Of a DNA stretch of 14,386 nt, positions 1 to 7,515 are shown one piece after another. A program made the translations under genes and the position numbers. The stretch is taken from the NCBI GenBank assembly GCA_016302215.1, contig JAEDNZ010000031.1:1-14386 (forward strand), written 5' to 3'. Each line of letters opens with the position of its first letter. Positions within the stretch are counted from its first letter, which is position 1. Source of the stretch: Muribaculaceae bacterium. Its GTDB lineage: Bacteria; Bacteroidota; Bacteroidia; Bacteroidales; Muribaculaceae. Under the pieces are notes generated by a model. It had not been told where the DNA came from and did no database searches. It saw nothing but the letters and a program-made list of their open reading frames with translations.

Positions 1-575
1 AACACCTGCTTGAGGTCAGCGCTGCGTGTGACTACGATGTCGGCGACTTCAAGGTTGTCAAGGATTGCTGGCATAACGCGAGTGATGCGCGGCTCTTGCT
101 GCATCATATATCCGGGGAGATATACCACGAGCGCCTTGCGCTCGGCGCAGTGGCTGAGAAATTGCGCCATGCGGCGGCGCATACGCGGGTCAATGGCGTA
201 GTAGTCGCCCACCACGATGATGTCGGCCTCATCGACGCGCGGCCACACTATGTCGAAGCACTCATCGCGATAGTCCTCATAGCGGGTGGCCACGGCGGCG
301 GTGTCGGCGGCCGCAGTGTAGATGGTGACCGGGGTGCGGCCCTCCACAAAGCGGTCAATGATAGCGGTATCGACGCCGGCGGCGGCGAGACGCCCCACCA
401 CCTCATCACCCACGGGGTCAGCGGCAGCCTCCGAGGCCATCAGTACGGGCAGGCCCATGCGAGCCAGCAACATGGCAACGTGAGCCACGCGCCCGCTCAG
501 CGTGGTAGCCACGGGAGCGCCGCCGGCAAAGATGATGTCGAGGCCACATTCGCCTATGCATATTATCTTTTTCAA
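1..575 (-). CDS. PfkB/ribokinase-family carbohydrate kinase, N-terminal part (3' end outside window)
   Basis: The visible 191 residues match the N-terminal half of PfkB-family sugar kinases, which phosphorylate a sugar with ATP in the cytoplasm. The protein opens KKIICIGECGLDIIF, the usual first beta strand. A Gly-Gly pair follows at 18-19, then a segment ending ARMGLPVLMASEAAADPVGDE (38-58), equivalent to the family's ARLG...GDD region. The catalytic GAGD motif lies beyond the window edge, so catalytic competence cannot be judged. The start is taken as TTG at 575 because the conserved strand begins immediately after it and no ATG lies nearby; an in-frame TTG at 617 would add 14 residues. An oddity is His32 where the family usually has Asn (GG...N.A). 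It lies 50 bases behind the kdsD-like gene on the same strand, so the two are probably co-transcribed. The substrate is unknown; a fructokinase-like or Kdo-pathway role is a guess. Confidence 0.8.
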   Translation of the reverse strand, partial: MKKIICIGECGLDIIFAGGAPVATTLSGRVAHVAMLLARMGLPVLMASEAAADPVGDEVVGRLAAAGVDTAIIDRFVEGRTPVTIYTAAADTAAVATRYEDYRDECFDIVWPRVDEADIIVVGDYYAIDPRMRRRMAQFLSHCAERKALVVYLPGYMMQQEPRITRVMPAILDNLEVADIVVTRSADLKQV

Positions 576-625
576 GGGAGTATCAGTTGTTGTATTGTTA
601 ATTGTAAGGTGTTGCAATGTAGAGT

Positions 626-1237
626 TTATTTAGTGTCGTCAGTGGCAGCGAGATGGCCGAGATATCCGCCATGATGGCGCTTGGCATAGTCGGCACGGGT
701 GAAGCCTATGGCTTGCATCATCGCCACCACGAGCACATCGCCAATCACCGTCATCATCGTGGTTGACGTGGTGGGTGTAAGTCCCAAGGGACACACCTCA
801 GGGGCGGGCGCCGTAGGGAGCACCACCTGAGCCGTCTCGGCGAGCGGGCTGTCGGGCTGCCCCGTAATCACAATGCAAGGCACCTCGGGATACAAACCGC
901 GAGCCAAGGCCACCAGCTCTATTATCTCGCGCGTCTTGCCCGAGTTTGACACTAACAGCATCACATCGTCGGGCTGGAGGATGCCCAAGTCGCCATGCTG
1001 AGCCTCGCCGGGGTGCAATGTCACGGCCGGAGTGCCCGTCGAGGCGAGCGTGGTGGCAATGTTCATCGCTATCTGCCCGGCCTTGCCCATGCCGGCAGCC
1101 ACTACCTTGCCGTGGCGATGATGCACGTGCTCTACCATCAGCGTCACGGCATCGGCGTAGGCGTCAGTCACCGGTATCTGCGCTATGGCAGCGCTCTCGG
1201 CCTGCAATATGCTGCGCATGGTTTGCTTTATATCCAT
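626..1237 (-). CDS. kdsD: Arabinose-5-phosphate isomerase, single SIS domain (KdsD/KpsF/GutQ family)
   Basis: It probably interconverts D-ribulose 5-phosphate and D-arabinose 5-phosphate, the first step towards Kdo for lipopolysaccharide or capsule. From the ATG at 1237 it is 203 residues, one SIS domain only. The E. coli enzyme is about 328 residues and carries two C-terminal CBS domains that are absent here; short single-SIS enzymes are known from Bacteroides. Visible family motifs are GMGKAGQ (49-55, Lys52), HPGEAQHGDLG (75-85, His81), VSNSGKTREI (96-105, Glu104), the TPTTSTT loop (154-160) and RHHGGYLG (187-194). These match the Lys, His, Glu and His active-site positions of KdsD. A TTG at 1267 would extend the frame by 10 residues but lies inside a promoter -7 element, so ATG 1237 is preferred. 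The kinase gene follows after 50 bases. Another phosphosugar isomerase activity is possible but less likely. Confidence 0.87.
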   Translation of the reverse strand: MDIKQTMRSILQAESAAIAQIPVTDAYADAVTLMVEHVHHRHGKVVAAGMGKAGQIAMNIATTLASTGTPAVTLHPGEAQHGDLGILQPDDVMLLVSNSGKTREIIELVALARGLYPEVPCIVITGQPDSPLAETAQVVLPTAPAPEVCPLGLTPTTSTTMMTVIGDVLVVAMMQAIGFTRADYAKRHHGGYLGHLAATDDTK

Positions 1238-1264
1238 AGGTGGGGTCTGTGATTTTTTTGTGTG

Positions 1265-1272
1265 CAAATTTA
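1265..1272 (-). promoter_or_regulatory. Bacteroidetes -7 element for the kdsD-kinase pair
   Basis: On the minus strand the sequence reads TAAATTTG, a perfect match to TAnnTTTG. It would place the transcript start near 1260 and leave a leader of about 23 bases before ATG 1237. No convincing TTTG -33 element is seen at 19-21 bases upstream, where the end of the calcium ATPase gene lies. This is therefore a single-element prediction. A run of seven T residues on the minus strand sits between the ATPase stop and this element, but without a stable stem before it. Confidence 0.5.
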
Positions 1273-1284
1273 GTAAAAAAACAC

Positions 1285-3933
1285 CTATCCGCGGCTTTTC
1301 TTCACCAACTTTATTGCTTCAGGGATGAGCATAATCGGAGAGGTGAGGCCGAAAATAGCCATGAACGTGGCAAATGGTATGGGCACTACATTGAACATGG
1401 GACCTCCGAGATAGACTATCAGCACCTGACCCAGGAAGATGGCCGTGAGCGTGCTGAAAAACACTTTGCTGTCAGCGGCATTGTGAAAGGCGCTGCGACC
1501 GCTGCCAAATGCGCGAGCGTTGAAGAGGTTCCAGAATTGCATAAACACGAATACGGTGAAAAAGACCGTGAGCCCCTGCGGCGTGATAATCACACCGCCG
1601 CCCTGCTCCTCCAAGAGGTAATGCAGCGTCATCAACACCACGGTGAAGAGCAATCCCACACCGATGATAAAACGCGCCATTGCTCCGGTGATGATGAAGT
1701 CGCCGGCGGCGCGAGGCTTGCGCCGCATCACCGAGCGGCTCGGCGGCAACGAGGCGAGCGCCAGCGCGGCAAAGGTGTCCATGATGAGATTGACCCACAG
1801 CATCTGCGTGACGGTCAGCGGCGACTCTGCGCCGACAAAAGCGCCGATGGCCACTACCAGACACGCCACCACATTGACGGTGAGCTGGAAGAGGATAAAG
1901 CGCTGTATGTTCTGATACAGCGAGCGCCCCCACATCACGGCCTTGGATATCGAGGCGAAGGAGTTGTCGAGAATGATGATGTCGCCTGCCTCCTTTGCCA
2001 CGGCAGTGCCATCGCCCATGGCCAATCCCACTTGGGCGGCATTGAGTGCCGGCGCATCATTGGTGCCGTCTCCGGTCACCGCCACCACATGGCTGCGGCG
2101 TTGCAGCATATTCACCAGGCGCAGCTTGTCGTCGGGACGTGCGCGCGACATAATCCTGATGCCGGCGGCACGCCGCTCGGCCTCGGCGTCGCTGAGCGCC
2201 GCAAATTCGGGTCCGGAGATGAAAGCATCATCGCCGGTGCAGTCCAGCCCCACCTGACGCCCCACCTCGGCAGCCGTGCCGGGGGTGTCGCCGGTGACGA
2301 TGGTCACCTTTATGCCGGCATCGATACACTCTTTGATGGCTGCCGGCACATCAGCGCGCACCGGGTCGGCGATGCCGCAGATGCCCATGAAGGAGAGCGG
2401 ATAGTCAGGAGGCGCGATGGTGAGGCGGCAAAGGTCAGCCACCTCGGCATCGGCGGGAATGACGGCATATGCAAAGGCGAGAGTGCGGTAAGCGTGGTGC
2501 TGATATTGTGTCAGCATATCGTTGACATCGTCGGGCACCGTGCTGCCCTCACACATGGCTTTGACAATCTCCGGCGCGCCTTTTATATATAATATTGTGG
2601 CGCCGGGGCACACCGCCGAGCGCACCAGAGTGGCCATAAACTTATATCGGGTGGAGAAAGGCAGCTGTTGCAGCTGCGGCGCCTCCTCGCGCAGTGTCTT
2701 GTAATCGTAGCCCCGCTCACGCAGCCACGACAGCAGCGCCCCCTCGGTGGGATTGCCCACAAAGGTGATGTTGCCGGCGGCATCGGGGGTGATATGCGCC
2801 GTGGTGTTGACGGCGATGGCCTCGGCGAGCAACGCCGGCGATATGGCTTCGTCAAATGAGGTAGCCGCCACACTCATGCGGTTTTGGGTGAGCGTGCCGG
2901 TCTTATCGGTGCAGATGACGGTGGTGGCGCCCATGGTCTCGCAGGCGTGGAGCTTACGCACCAAATTGTTGGTGGCAAGCATGCGGCGCATACTTAGCGC
3001 CAGACTCAGCGTGACACTCATAGGCAGGCCTTCCGGCACAGATACCACTATCAGCGTCACCGCCAGCATAATGGTCTTGAGGCAGAAGTCTATCGTGGTC
3101 ACCGCATCGGCGCTCCAGTCGTGCACCATACAGCGCCCCACTATAATCAGCGCGCCCACGATGTAGCTACCTATCGAGATGACGCGCCCCAGGCGCTCAA
3201 ACTGCATAGTCAGCGGCGTCTTGACTCCGGTGTCAATCTGGGCATCGCGGAAGACATGTCCGTGCTCGGTGTTATCGCCGACGGCGCTGACCACCATGGT
3301 GGCGCGGCCATCGACCACGGTGGTGCCTCGCAGCACCATATTGGTGGGATATGTGGCATCGGCTTTGGCTTCGTCGGGGTGGTGCGACTTATGCACCTGA
3401 GGCTCTCCGGTGAGAGTGCTCTCATTGACGGCGAGAAATAGGCTATCCACGAGAATGCCATCAGCGGGCACTTCATCGCCCGACTCCAGCAGCACCACAT
3501 CGCCCACCACCACATCGCGGCGCGGCACGGTGATGACAGCGCCCTCGCGCACCACCTTGACGGGCATATCGTCGTCAAAGCGATTGAGCACGTCAAACTT
3601 GCGGTCGGCGCTGACCTCAAGGGCAAAGCCTATGAGTGTGGCGAGCAGCACGGCCAACAGTATGCCTGCCGGCTCGAGAAAGACCGAGGCTCCGGCAGAG
3701 AGCGACACATATTCATACACCGATATGCCCACAGAGAGCATCAGCGCCACCAGGAGTATCTCGATGAGGGGGTCCTTGAAGTAGGATATCAGCTTGAGCC
3801 ACAGCGAAGGCTTGGGCGGCGGCGTGAGTATGTTGGCGCCATGCACGCGGCGGCTTTCGGCCACCTGTGCTTGGCTCAGACCCTTATCTATCGGGGTGTC
3901 GGGGATTGTAGTGTGCAGCGAGTATTTTGTCAT
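1285..3933 (-). CDS. Calcium-translocating P-type ATPase, PMCA (P2B) type
   Basis: This 882-residue inner-membrane pump should export Ca2+ at the cost of ATP. In order it shows an N-terminal cation-ATPase domain, an actuator loop with LTGEP (the TGE motif), the M4 helix with VPEGLPMS, and the phosphorylation site CTDKTGTLTQNRM. The hinge follows with IVTGDTPGTA and GDGTNDAPAL. M5 contains QLTVNVVA and M6 contains LWVNLIMDTFAALALA. The M5 and M6 sequences closely resemble plasma-membrane calcium pumps, which supports the P2B class over SERCA or sodium pumps. There is no long C-terminal regulatory tail as in animal PMCA. The actuator motif reads TGEP where most P2 pumps have TGES; the catalytic Glu is kept. 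The ATG overlaps the stop of pyrC (ATGA), so translation is probably coupled to it. Confidence 0.94.
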   Translation of the reverse strand: MTKYSLHTTIPDTPIDKGLSQAQVAESRRVHGANILTPPPKPSLWLKLISYFKDPLIEILLVALMLSVGISVYEYVSLSAGASVFLEPAGILLAVLLATLIGFALEVSADRKFDVLNRFDDDMPVKVVREGAVITVPRRDVVVGDVVLLESGDEVPADGILVDSLFLAVNESTLTGEPQVHKSHHPDEAKADATYPTNMVLRGTTVVDGRATMVVSAVGDNTEHGHVFRDAQIDTGVKTPLTMQFERLGRVISIGSYIVGALIIVGRCMVHDWSADAVTTIDFCLKTIMLAVTLIVVSVPEGLPMSVTLSLALSMRRMLATNNLVRKLHACETMGATTVICTDKTGTLTQNRMSVAATSFDEAISPALLAEAIAVNTTAHITPDAAGNITFVGNPTEGALLSWLRERGYDYKTLREEAPQLQQLPFSTRYKFMATLVRSAVCPGATILYIKGAPEIVKAMCEGSTVPDDVNDMLTQYQHHAYRTLAFAYAVIPADAEVADLCRLTIAPPDYPLSFMGICGIADPVRADVPAAIKECIDAGIKVTIVTGDTPGTAAEVGRQVGLDCTGDDAFISGPEFAALSDAEAERRAAGIRIMSRARPDDKLRLVNMLQRRSHVVAVTGDGTNDAPALNAAQVGLAMGDGTAVAKEAGDIIILDNSFASISKAVMWGRSLYQNIQRFILFQLTVNVVACLVVAIGAFVGAESPLTVTQMLWVNLIMDTFAALALASLPPSRSVMRRKPRAAGDFIITGAMARFIIGVGLLFTVVLMTLHYLLEEQGGGVIITPQGLTVFFTVFVFMQFWNLFNARAFGSGRSAFHNAADSKVFFSTLTAIFLGQVLIVYLGGPMFNVVPIPFATFMAIFGLTSPIMLIPEAIKLVKKSRG

Positions 3934-5273
3934 ACGTTGTGATAAGTAAGAGCCATAGCGGCTGATGAGTCAGCCATCACGCCATCGCGATAAGCGACCC
4001 GGCCGTTGACGATGGTGGTGCTGACTTGATATTGTAGGGTGACGCCGTCGAGGGGAGACCAGCCGCAGAGGCTGAGCACGTCGCTGTCGGCCACGGTGCG
4101 AGCTTGGTGCTTGACTATCACCATGTCGGCGTAGTATCCGGGGCGTATGTATCCGCGCTTGTGTATGCCGAAGAGGCGCGCCGGCGTGTGGCACATACGC
4201 GACACTGCCGTCTCGGCGCTGAAGAGCGACAGCACCGTCGGCAGCGAGAGCTGCACCAAGGGTGCTCCTGACACGGCCTTGAACGCCCCACCCTGCTTCT
4301 CGGCAAGGAGATGCGGCGCGTGGTCGGTGGCGATGATGGAGATGCGTCCGTCAGCGAGGCCTTTGCGCAAGGCATCGCGGTCAGCGGCGCTCTTGACGGC
4401 GGGGTTCATCTTGATGCGCGCGCCGCGTGAGACATAGTCGTCGCTGCACCACATCAGGTGGTGAGGCGACACCTCGGCGGTGATGCGTGCCGACGGGTCA
4501 TCGGCGGTGGCGGGGTCAAAGAAGTGTGTCTCTTGAGCCGTAGAGAGGTGAGCTACATGCAGGCGGCTGCCGTAATGCTGAGCCAGGGTGATAGCGTGGT
4601 CAGTGGCGCGCACGCAGGCCTCGGCATCGCGCACCACGCTATGCCACATCACGGGCACATCGGCGTCTGGAGCTACGCCCAAGCGTGCGCGCACGGCGGC
4701 AGCGTTGCGAGCGATAGTGGCGTTGTCCTCAGCATGCACCACGATGGGCGCCTCCACTTGGCTGAAGATAGGCCGCAGGGCGCTGTCGTCATCTACGAGC
4801 ATGCCCCCGGTCGATGAGCCCATAAACACCTTCACGGCAGCAACGCGACTGTAGTCAGCGCGCAGCAGCTCATCGATATTGTCAATGGTTGCGCCCAGCA
4901 TAAAACCATAATTGACCATCGATGTGGCGGCGGCAATGTCGGCTTTTTGGTCAAGCAGAGCTCTCGTGGTGGTGGCGGGGCGAGTGTTGGGCATATCAAT
5001 GTATGAAGTGACGCCACCGGCTGCGGCGGCACGGCTCTCTGATGCTATAGTGGCTTTGTGAGTCATGCCCGGCTCGCGGAAGTGCACATGGCAGTCGATG
5101 GCTCCCGGCAGCAACATATCGCCGCCGCCATCGATGGCATCAGCGCGATGGCTGTCAAGCAGCTGGGGCGGCACATCGCCGCTCCCCACCGCGCTGATAA
5201 AAGCGCCGTTAGTGACTACATATCCGAGGCCGGAATGGCCCTCGTTGACTATCGTTACATTATATATAAGCAT
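3930..5273 (-). CDS. pyrC: Dihydroorotase (class I, amidohydrolase fold)
   Basis: It catalyses ring closure of carbamoyl-aspartate to dihydroorotate, the third step of pyrimidine synthesis, in the cytoplasm. At 447 residues it is the size of class I dihydroorotases. Metal-binding residues are visible: His62 and His64 in DCHVHFREPG, the probable carboxylated Lys148 in AVKVFMGSSTG, His180 in VVHAEDN, His242 in HVAHLST and Asp317 in ATDHAPH. DMPNTRPATT (93-102) is the usual substrate-side motif. All expected ligands are present, so it should be an active enzyme and not a non-catalytic PyrX-like partner. The ATG at 5273 directly precedes the first conserved strand. It lies 55 bases behind the sugar transferase gene and overlaps the calcium ATPase gene by four bases, which indicates a three-gene operon. 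Confidence 0.95.
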   Translation of the reverse strand: MLIYNVTIVNEGHSGLGYVVTNGAFISAVGSGDVPPQLLDSHRADAIDGGGDMLLPGAIDCHVHFREPGMTHKATIASESRAAAAGGVTSYIDMPNTRPATTTRALLDQKADIAAATSMVNYGFMLGATIDNIDELLRADYSRVAAVKVFMGSSTGGMLVDDDSALRPIFSQVEAPIVVHAEDNATIARNAAAVRARLGVAPDADVPVMWHSVVRDAEACVRATDHAITLAQHYGSRLHVAHLSTAQETHFFDPATADDPSARITAEVSPHHLMWCSDDYVSRGARIKMNPAVKSAADRDALRKGLADGRISIIATDHAPHLLAEKQGGAFKAVSGAPLVQLSLPTVLSLFSAETAVSRMCHTPARLFGIHKRGYIRPGYYADMVIVKHQARTVADSDVLSLCGWSPLDGVTLQYQVSTTIVNGRVAYRDGVMADSSAAMALTYHNV

Positions 5274-5328
5274 AACAGGCGTGAAATCAAAGGTTGTCAG
5301 GGCTATCGGCCGCCGAATGATGGGCGAG

Positions 5329-6078
5329 TCATTCCTTGCGCTGATATTTCTTGAAGAAGCTGTTCCACTTAAGGCGTATCACGCCGAAGACGGCTTCGCC
5401 GAAGATGCCTGAGCTCATCTTGCTGGTGCCGAGCACACGGTTGATGAAGATGATGGGCACCTCAGTGATATTGAAGCCGAATTGGTAAGCCGTAAACTTC
5501 ATCTCTATCTGGAAGGCATAGCCCTTGAATTTGATGGCGTCAAGGTCAATCGTGCGCAGCACCTTTGCGCGGTAGCATACAAAGCCGGCGGTGGTGTCGT
5601 GGATAGGCATACCGGTGACGCATCTCACATATTTGGAGGCGTAATACGACATCAGCACTCGCCCCATAGGCCAATTGACCACGTTGACGCCCGACACATA
5701 ACGCGAGCCTATCGCCACATCGGCGCCATCATAGGCCGTGGCCTGATATAGCTTAATGAGGTCGTTGGGGTTGTGCGAGAAGTCGGCGTCCATCTCAAAG
5801 ATATAGTCATAGCCATGGTCGAGCGCCCACTTAAATCCGGTGATGTAAGCAGTGCCGAGGCCGAGCTTGCCCTCGCGCTCGATGATTGCGATGCGCCCGG
5901 GGTGCTGCGCCATCTTGTCCTTGACGATGGCGGCAGTGCCGTCAGGCGAATTATCATCTATGACAAGGATGTCAAAAGCATGCTCGGTGTTGAGCTTCAA
6001 TACAGCGTCGATGATAGCGGCGGCATTTTCGCGCTCGTTGTACATCGGTATGATTACTACACTGTCGTTTCTATCCAT
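5329..6078 (-). CDS. Polyprenyl-phosphate sugar transferase (GT2, DPM1-like)
   Basis: A 249-residue family 2 glycosyltransferase that resembles dolichyl/polyprenyl-phosphate mannose synthase catalytic subunits. It likely moves a sugar from a nucleotide donor to polyprenyl phosphate at the cytoplasmic membrane face. Visible motifs are IIPMYNERENA (9-19), VIDDNSPDGTA (39-49), the metal-binding DAD at 97-99 within FEMDADFSHNP, and GSRYVSG (124-130). TTAGFVCYR (162-170) and the C-terminal EVPIIFINR segment also match this subfamily. There is no C-terminal pair of membrane helices, so it is the short soluble or membrane-associated form; no DPM2/3-like partner is seen nearby. The ATG at 6078 directly precedes the first strand. 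It heads the operon with pyrC and the calcium ATPase. No clear TAnnTTTG promoter is seen upstream. The exact sugar donor cannot be read from sequence. Confidence 0.87.
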   Translation of the reverse strand: MDRNDSVVIIPMYNERENAAAIIDAVLKLNTEHAFDILVIDDNSPDGTAAIVKDKMAQHPGRIAIIEREGKLGLGTAYITGFKWALDHGYDYIFEMDADFSHNPNDLIKLYQATAYDGADVAIGSRYVSGVNVVNWPMGRVLMSYYASKYVRCVTGMPIHDTTAGFVCYRAKVLRTIDLDAIKFKGYAFQIEMKFTAYQFGFNITEVPIIFINRVLGTSKMSSGIFGEAVFGVIRLKWNSFFKKYQRKE

Positions 6079-6142
6079 GGCCGGGTGATATCTCTTTTAT
6101 CTTAGAATGGTATGTTAGAGCCTGTTGGGTTGTATGGTTTGA

Positions 6143-6172
6143 AGAGCCGGGCGCCGGCAAGCGCCCGGCTCT
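6143..6172 (-). terminator. GC-rich perfect hairpin behind nagB, candidate terminator
   Basis: AGAGCCGGGCGC (6143-6154) pairs perfectly with GCGCCCGGCTCT (6161-6172) around a six-base loop, a 12-base-pair stem. It lies 18 bases past the nagB stop and upstream of the sugar transferase gene. No T-run follows in either direction, so it is not a textbook intrinsic terminator. It could act as a transcription barrier, an RNA-stabilising 3' end, or a processing site between the two units. Confidence 0.55.
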
Positions 6173-6190
6173 GTTGGTGATTATGCTTCG

Positions 6191-7003
6191 TTACTTGAGG
6201 AGGCTGTCGGGGTCGAGGTTGTCGCGCTCGATGTCTTTGAAATAACGATATGTGGCGACTTTTAGTTCGGCGCAGGCATCATCGTCAGCCACGATGATGG
6301 CGTGAGGGTGCAGCTGGAGGGCCGAGATGGTCCACATCTGCGACACGGCGCCCTCTACGCCATGCTGCAGCGCACGAGCCTTGTTGTGTCCGTTGACGAT
6401 GAGGAGCACCTCTCGAGCGTCACACACGGTGCCTACGCCCACGGTGAGAGCTGTCTTGGGCACTTGGTTGACGTCGCCGCCGAAAAAGCGTGAGTTGGCG
6501 ATGATAGTGTCCTGCGTGAGTGTCTTCATGCGAGTGCGCGAGGTCAGCGATGAGCCCGGCTCGTTGAAGGCGATATGGCCATCGGGGCCTACACCGCCTA
6601 AAAAGAGGTCAATGCCACCCATAGCCTTGATTTTGGCCTCATAGGCGGCGCACTCGGCCTGGGGGTCGGTGGCATTGCCGTTGAGGATATTGACATTCTC
6701 AGCCGGTATGTCGATATGGCTGAAAAAGTTGGTCCACATAAAGGTGTGATAGCTCTGTTCGTGGTCACGCGGTATGCCGCAGTATTCATCCATATTGAAT
6801 GTGACAACATGCTTGAACGATACTTTGCCGCTCTGATTGAGCTTTATCAGCTCGCGATACATGCCCAGCGGCGAACTGCCCGTAGGGCATCCCAGCACGA
6901 AGGGATGCTCGGCAGTGGCTCCCGAGGCATTGATGCGCGACGCTACATAGCGCGCAGCCCAGCGCGATACGGCATCATAGTTGTTTTCTATAATTAGTCG
7001 CAT
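6191..7003 (-). CDS. nagB: Glucosamine-6-phosphate deaminase
   Basis: It converts glucosamine 6-phosphate to fructose 6-phosphate and ammonia, feeding host or microbial amino sugars into glycolysis. At 270 residues it aligns with E. coli NagB (266) without gaps at key points. Visible are GCPTGSSP (38-45), Asp72 in FNMDEY, and GGVGPDGHIAFNEPG (136-150) with Asp141, His143 and Glu148, the same numbering as the E. coli catalytic residues. Residues of the E. coli allosteric N-acetylglucosamine-6-phosphate site are also kept at Ser151, Ser152, Arg158, Lys160 and Tyr254, so activation by that ligand is a reasonable inference. It has its own promoter in the gap after hxlR, with a leader of about 28 bases. 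No other nag genes are in the window. Confidence 0.96.
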   Translation of the reverse strand: MRLIIENNYDAVSRWAARYVASRINASGATAEHPFVLGCPTGSSPLGMYRELIKLNQSGKVSFKHVVTFNMDEYCGIPRDHEQSYHTFMWTNFFSHIDIPAENVNILNGNATDPQAECAAYEAKIKAMGGIDLFLGGVGPDGHIAFNEPGSSLTSRTRMKTLTQDTIIANSRFFGGDVNQVPKTALTVGVGTVCDAREVLLIVNGHNKARALQHGVEGAVSQMWTISALQLHPHAIIVADDDACAELKVATYRYFKDIERDNLDPDSLLK

Positions 7004-7034
7004 AGTATAAAGTGTATATTTTGAGAAGTTGTCA

Positions 7035-7066
7035 CAAAGGTAGTAAAAATTTTCAGAGCATACAAT
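7035..7066 (-). promoter_or_regulatory. Promoter of nagB
   Basis: Read on the minus strand, ATTG (7063-7066) is followed after exactly 20 bases by TACCTTTG (7035-7042), matching the Bacteroidetes -33/-7 pattern (TTTG, 19-21 bases, TAnnTTTG). A transcript would start near 7031, 28 bases before the nagB ATG. It is in the gap after the hxlR stop, so nagB does not depend on read-through from hxlR. Confidence 0.75.
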
Positions 7067-7078
7067 AATTAAGTCAGC

Positions 7079-7420
7079 CTAAACGCCGCGAGCCTGATGA
7101 TTGCTTGCCCAGCGCGTAAGGTCGGCGAGTATGACTACCAGGCTTCGCCCCTCGGCGGTGATAGTATATTCCACCTTAGGGGGCACTGTGGGATAGATAG
7201 TACGCTCCAGCAAGCCGTATGCTGCGAGAGTCTTTAGCGTGGAACTGAGCACCTTGGGCGAGATGTCGGGAATGATTTTTTGCAGCTCGCTGTAGCGCAG
7301 TGTGCCGGCCTCGCCGAGTATCATCATCAGCAAGATGGCCCATTTTGAGGTGATATGCGCCAACAGATGGCGTATGGGGCAATGCTCTATGTCGGAAAAA
7401 TTTTTTGCCAATTGTTGCAT
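7079..7420 (-). CDS. HxlR-family winged-helix transcriptional regulator
   Basis: A 113-residue, single-domain DNA-binding protein of the HxlR (DUF24) family, expected to act as a dimer. Family features run in order: CPIRHLL (14-20) with the N-terminal Cys that redox-sensing relatives such as YodB and HypR use, SKWAILLMMIL (25-35), and RYSELQKIIPDISPKVLSSTLK (42-63), which contains the recognition helix. The wing is GLLERTIYPTVPPKVEYTIT (70-89). ATG 7420 gives the usual N-terminal length. It is divergent from the cupin gene. The shared 179-base gap holds face-to-face promoters inside an inverted repeat and a separate set of GTAAG half-sites, so autoregulation and control of the cupin gene are the simplest reading. 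The inducing signal is unknown; a thiol-reactive or electrophile signal is suggested only by Cys14. Confidence 0.92.
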   Translation of the reverse strand: MQQLAKNFSDIEHCPIRHLLAHITSKWAILLMMILGEAGTLRYSELQKIIPDISPKVLSSTLKTLAAYGLLERTIYPTVPPKVEYTITAEGRSLVVILADLTRWASNHQARGV

Positions 7421-7450
7421 AACTCAGTCGTTGATAATCAATAATTCTAA

Positions 7451-7492
7451 CCTTGAAGTAAGCCCCTTACCGGCAGGTAAGCTCTTGCAAGG
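7451..7492. promoter_or_regulatory. Cluster of GTAAG/CTTAC half-sites, candidate HxlR operator
   Basis: Three alternating half-sites occur together: GTAAG (7458-7462), CTTACC (7466-7471) and GGTAAG (7476-7481). The last two form a perfect six-base palindrome with spacer GGCA. The first two form a five-base palindrome with spacer CCC. An outer CCTTG (7451-7455) and CAAGG (7488-7492) frame the block. The block abuts and overlaps the -33 element of the cupin promoter (7484-7487) and lies in the predicted hxlR leader. This is a typical place for a regulator to bind, but binding by the HxlR protein is inferred from position only. Confidence 0.5.
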
Positions 7493-7515
7493 CAGTGATT
7501 TGTGTTGTAACTTTG
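7484..7515 (+). promoter_or_regulatory. Promoter of the cupin gene
   Basis: CTTG (7484-7487) is followed after exactly 20 bases by TAACTTTG (7508-7515), a good Bacteroidetes -33/-7 pair. The transcript should start near 7520, leaving a leader of about 80 bases before ATG 7600. The -7 element lies wholly inside the left arm of the 16-base inverted repeat. Confidence 0.75.

Noticed and set aside
96..674. A 192-codon open frame on the plus strand opposite the sugar kinase
   Set aside because: It overlaps conserved PfkB-family coding sequence on the other strand and shows no motif or promoter.
1238..1267. TTG start at 1267 for the kdsD-like gene
   Set aside because: The codon lies inside the TAAATTTG -7 element, and family members start near the ATG at 1237.
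1240..2592. A 450-codon open frame on the plus strand opposite the calcium ATPase gene
   Set aside because: It lies wholly antisense to a well-conserved gene, its translation is rich in His, Arg and Gly with no recognisable domain, and long antisense frames are expected from GC-rich codon use.
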